This document shows, in pieces, positions 42,732-43,060 of a stretch of DNA of 43,060 nucleotides (the first letter of the stretch is position 1; every line of letters starts with the position of its first letter). The notes under the pieces were generated by a model. It was not told the DNA's origin. It did not search any database and saw only the letters and a list, made by a program, of their open reading frames with translations. The stretch is from Rhizobiales bacterium UBA3584 (lineage in GTDB: Bacteria; Pseudomonadota; Alphaproteobacteria; Rhizobiales; Devosiaceae). Position numbers and translations under genes: made by a program. The stretch lies in the NCBI GenBank assembly GCA_002375765.1, contig DFMV01000077.1:1-43060 (forward strand), read 5' to 3'.

Positions 42732-43060
<329 letters not shown>

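Overview
The window is about 43 kb of GC-rich, densely coded chromosome from an alphaproteobacterium. The evidence for this is the conserved block hemC-hemD-Mic60-like-hemY next to tsaD-gpsA, the order htpX-rsmB-heparinase-purH, sdhCDAB, zapE-mdh, an EcfG-type promoter, a TGA-N9-TCA palindrome and an Omp19-like lipoprotein. It most resembles Hyphomicrobiales, probably Devosiaceae (Devosia/Pelagibacterium); that placement is inference from recall, not a search. No plasmid, phage, transposase or CRISPR array is visible, so this looks like core genome with small accessory genes between housekeeping blocks.

Layout. 1-2.6 kb: 5' part of hppA (proton-pumping pyrophosphatase), yggT-DUF167 and a TerB-like gene, all on the minus strand, with an unexplained intergenic stretch (orphan terminator plus two TTGCA palindromes). 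2.8-8.1 kb: a tandem pair of unknown membrane proteins, pterin-4a-carbinolamine dehydratase, a membrane PAS-GGDEF-EAL protein followed by a FeeM/LuxI-like acyltransferase, a YrhK protein and tRNA-Thr(CGT). 8.2-15.6 kb: the heme operon hemC-hemD-Mic60-hemY (minus) divergent from tsaD-gpsA-yciI-EVE (plus). 15.6-22.3 kb: DUF1761 protein, SDHAF4/DUF1674, htpX-rsmB-heparinase-purH. 22.5-27.4 kb: deoD, leuD-GNAT-leuB, an LLM flavin oxidoreductase and a YciE/YciF (DUF892) protein. 27.5-34.9 kb: PagL-like outer-membrane protein, fasciclin lipid-surface-type protein, asd, a YCII-like gene, EamA transporter, beta-carbonic anhydrase with GNAT, DUF1737, YdeI/OmpD-like, VOC/MarR divergent pair, a small membrane protein with a probable ATT start, nudK. 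35.2-38.9 kb: sdhCDAB and a DUF2007-like gene. 39.1-43.1 kb: DUF2254 membrane protein, Omp19-like inhibitor lipoprotein, a tandem hairpin repeat, zapE and the start of mdh.

How the genes fit together. The heme genes hemC and hemD feed tetrapyrrole synthesis and the sdh operon needs heme b, FAD and three Fe-S clusters; SDHAF4 (FAD insertion) is encoded separately about 19 kb away. sdh and mdh are TCA-cycle steps. leuB and leuD belong to leucine synthesis, asd to the aspartate family and purH/deoD to purine synthesis and salvage. The envelope genes (PagL-like, fasciclin, Omp19-like, Mic60-like, DUF2254) and the stress gene behind an EcfG promoter suggest a free-living, stress-adapted bacterium.

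There is no clear new multi-gene system. The observations most worth following are: the probable ATT start with an ideal Shine-Dalgarno; the tandem TTGCA palindromes with an orphan terminator (possible small RNA); the divergent duplicated membrane-protein pair; the c-di-GMP/FeeM-like neighbours; the EcfG promoter; the perfect MarR operator pair; and the composite inverted-repeat family.
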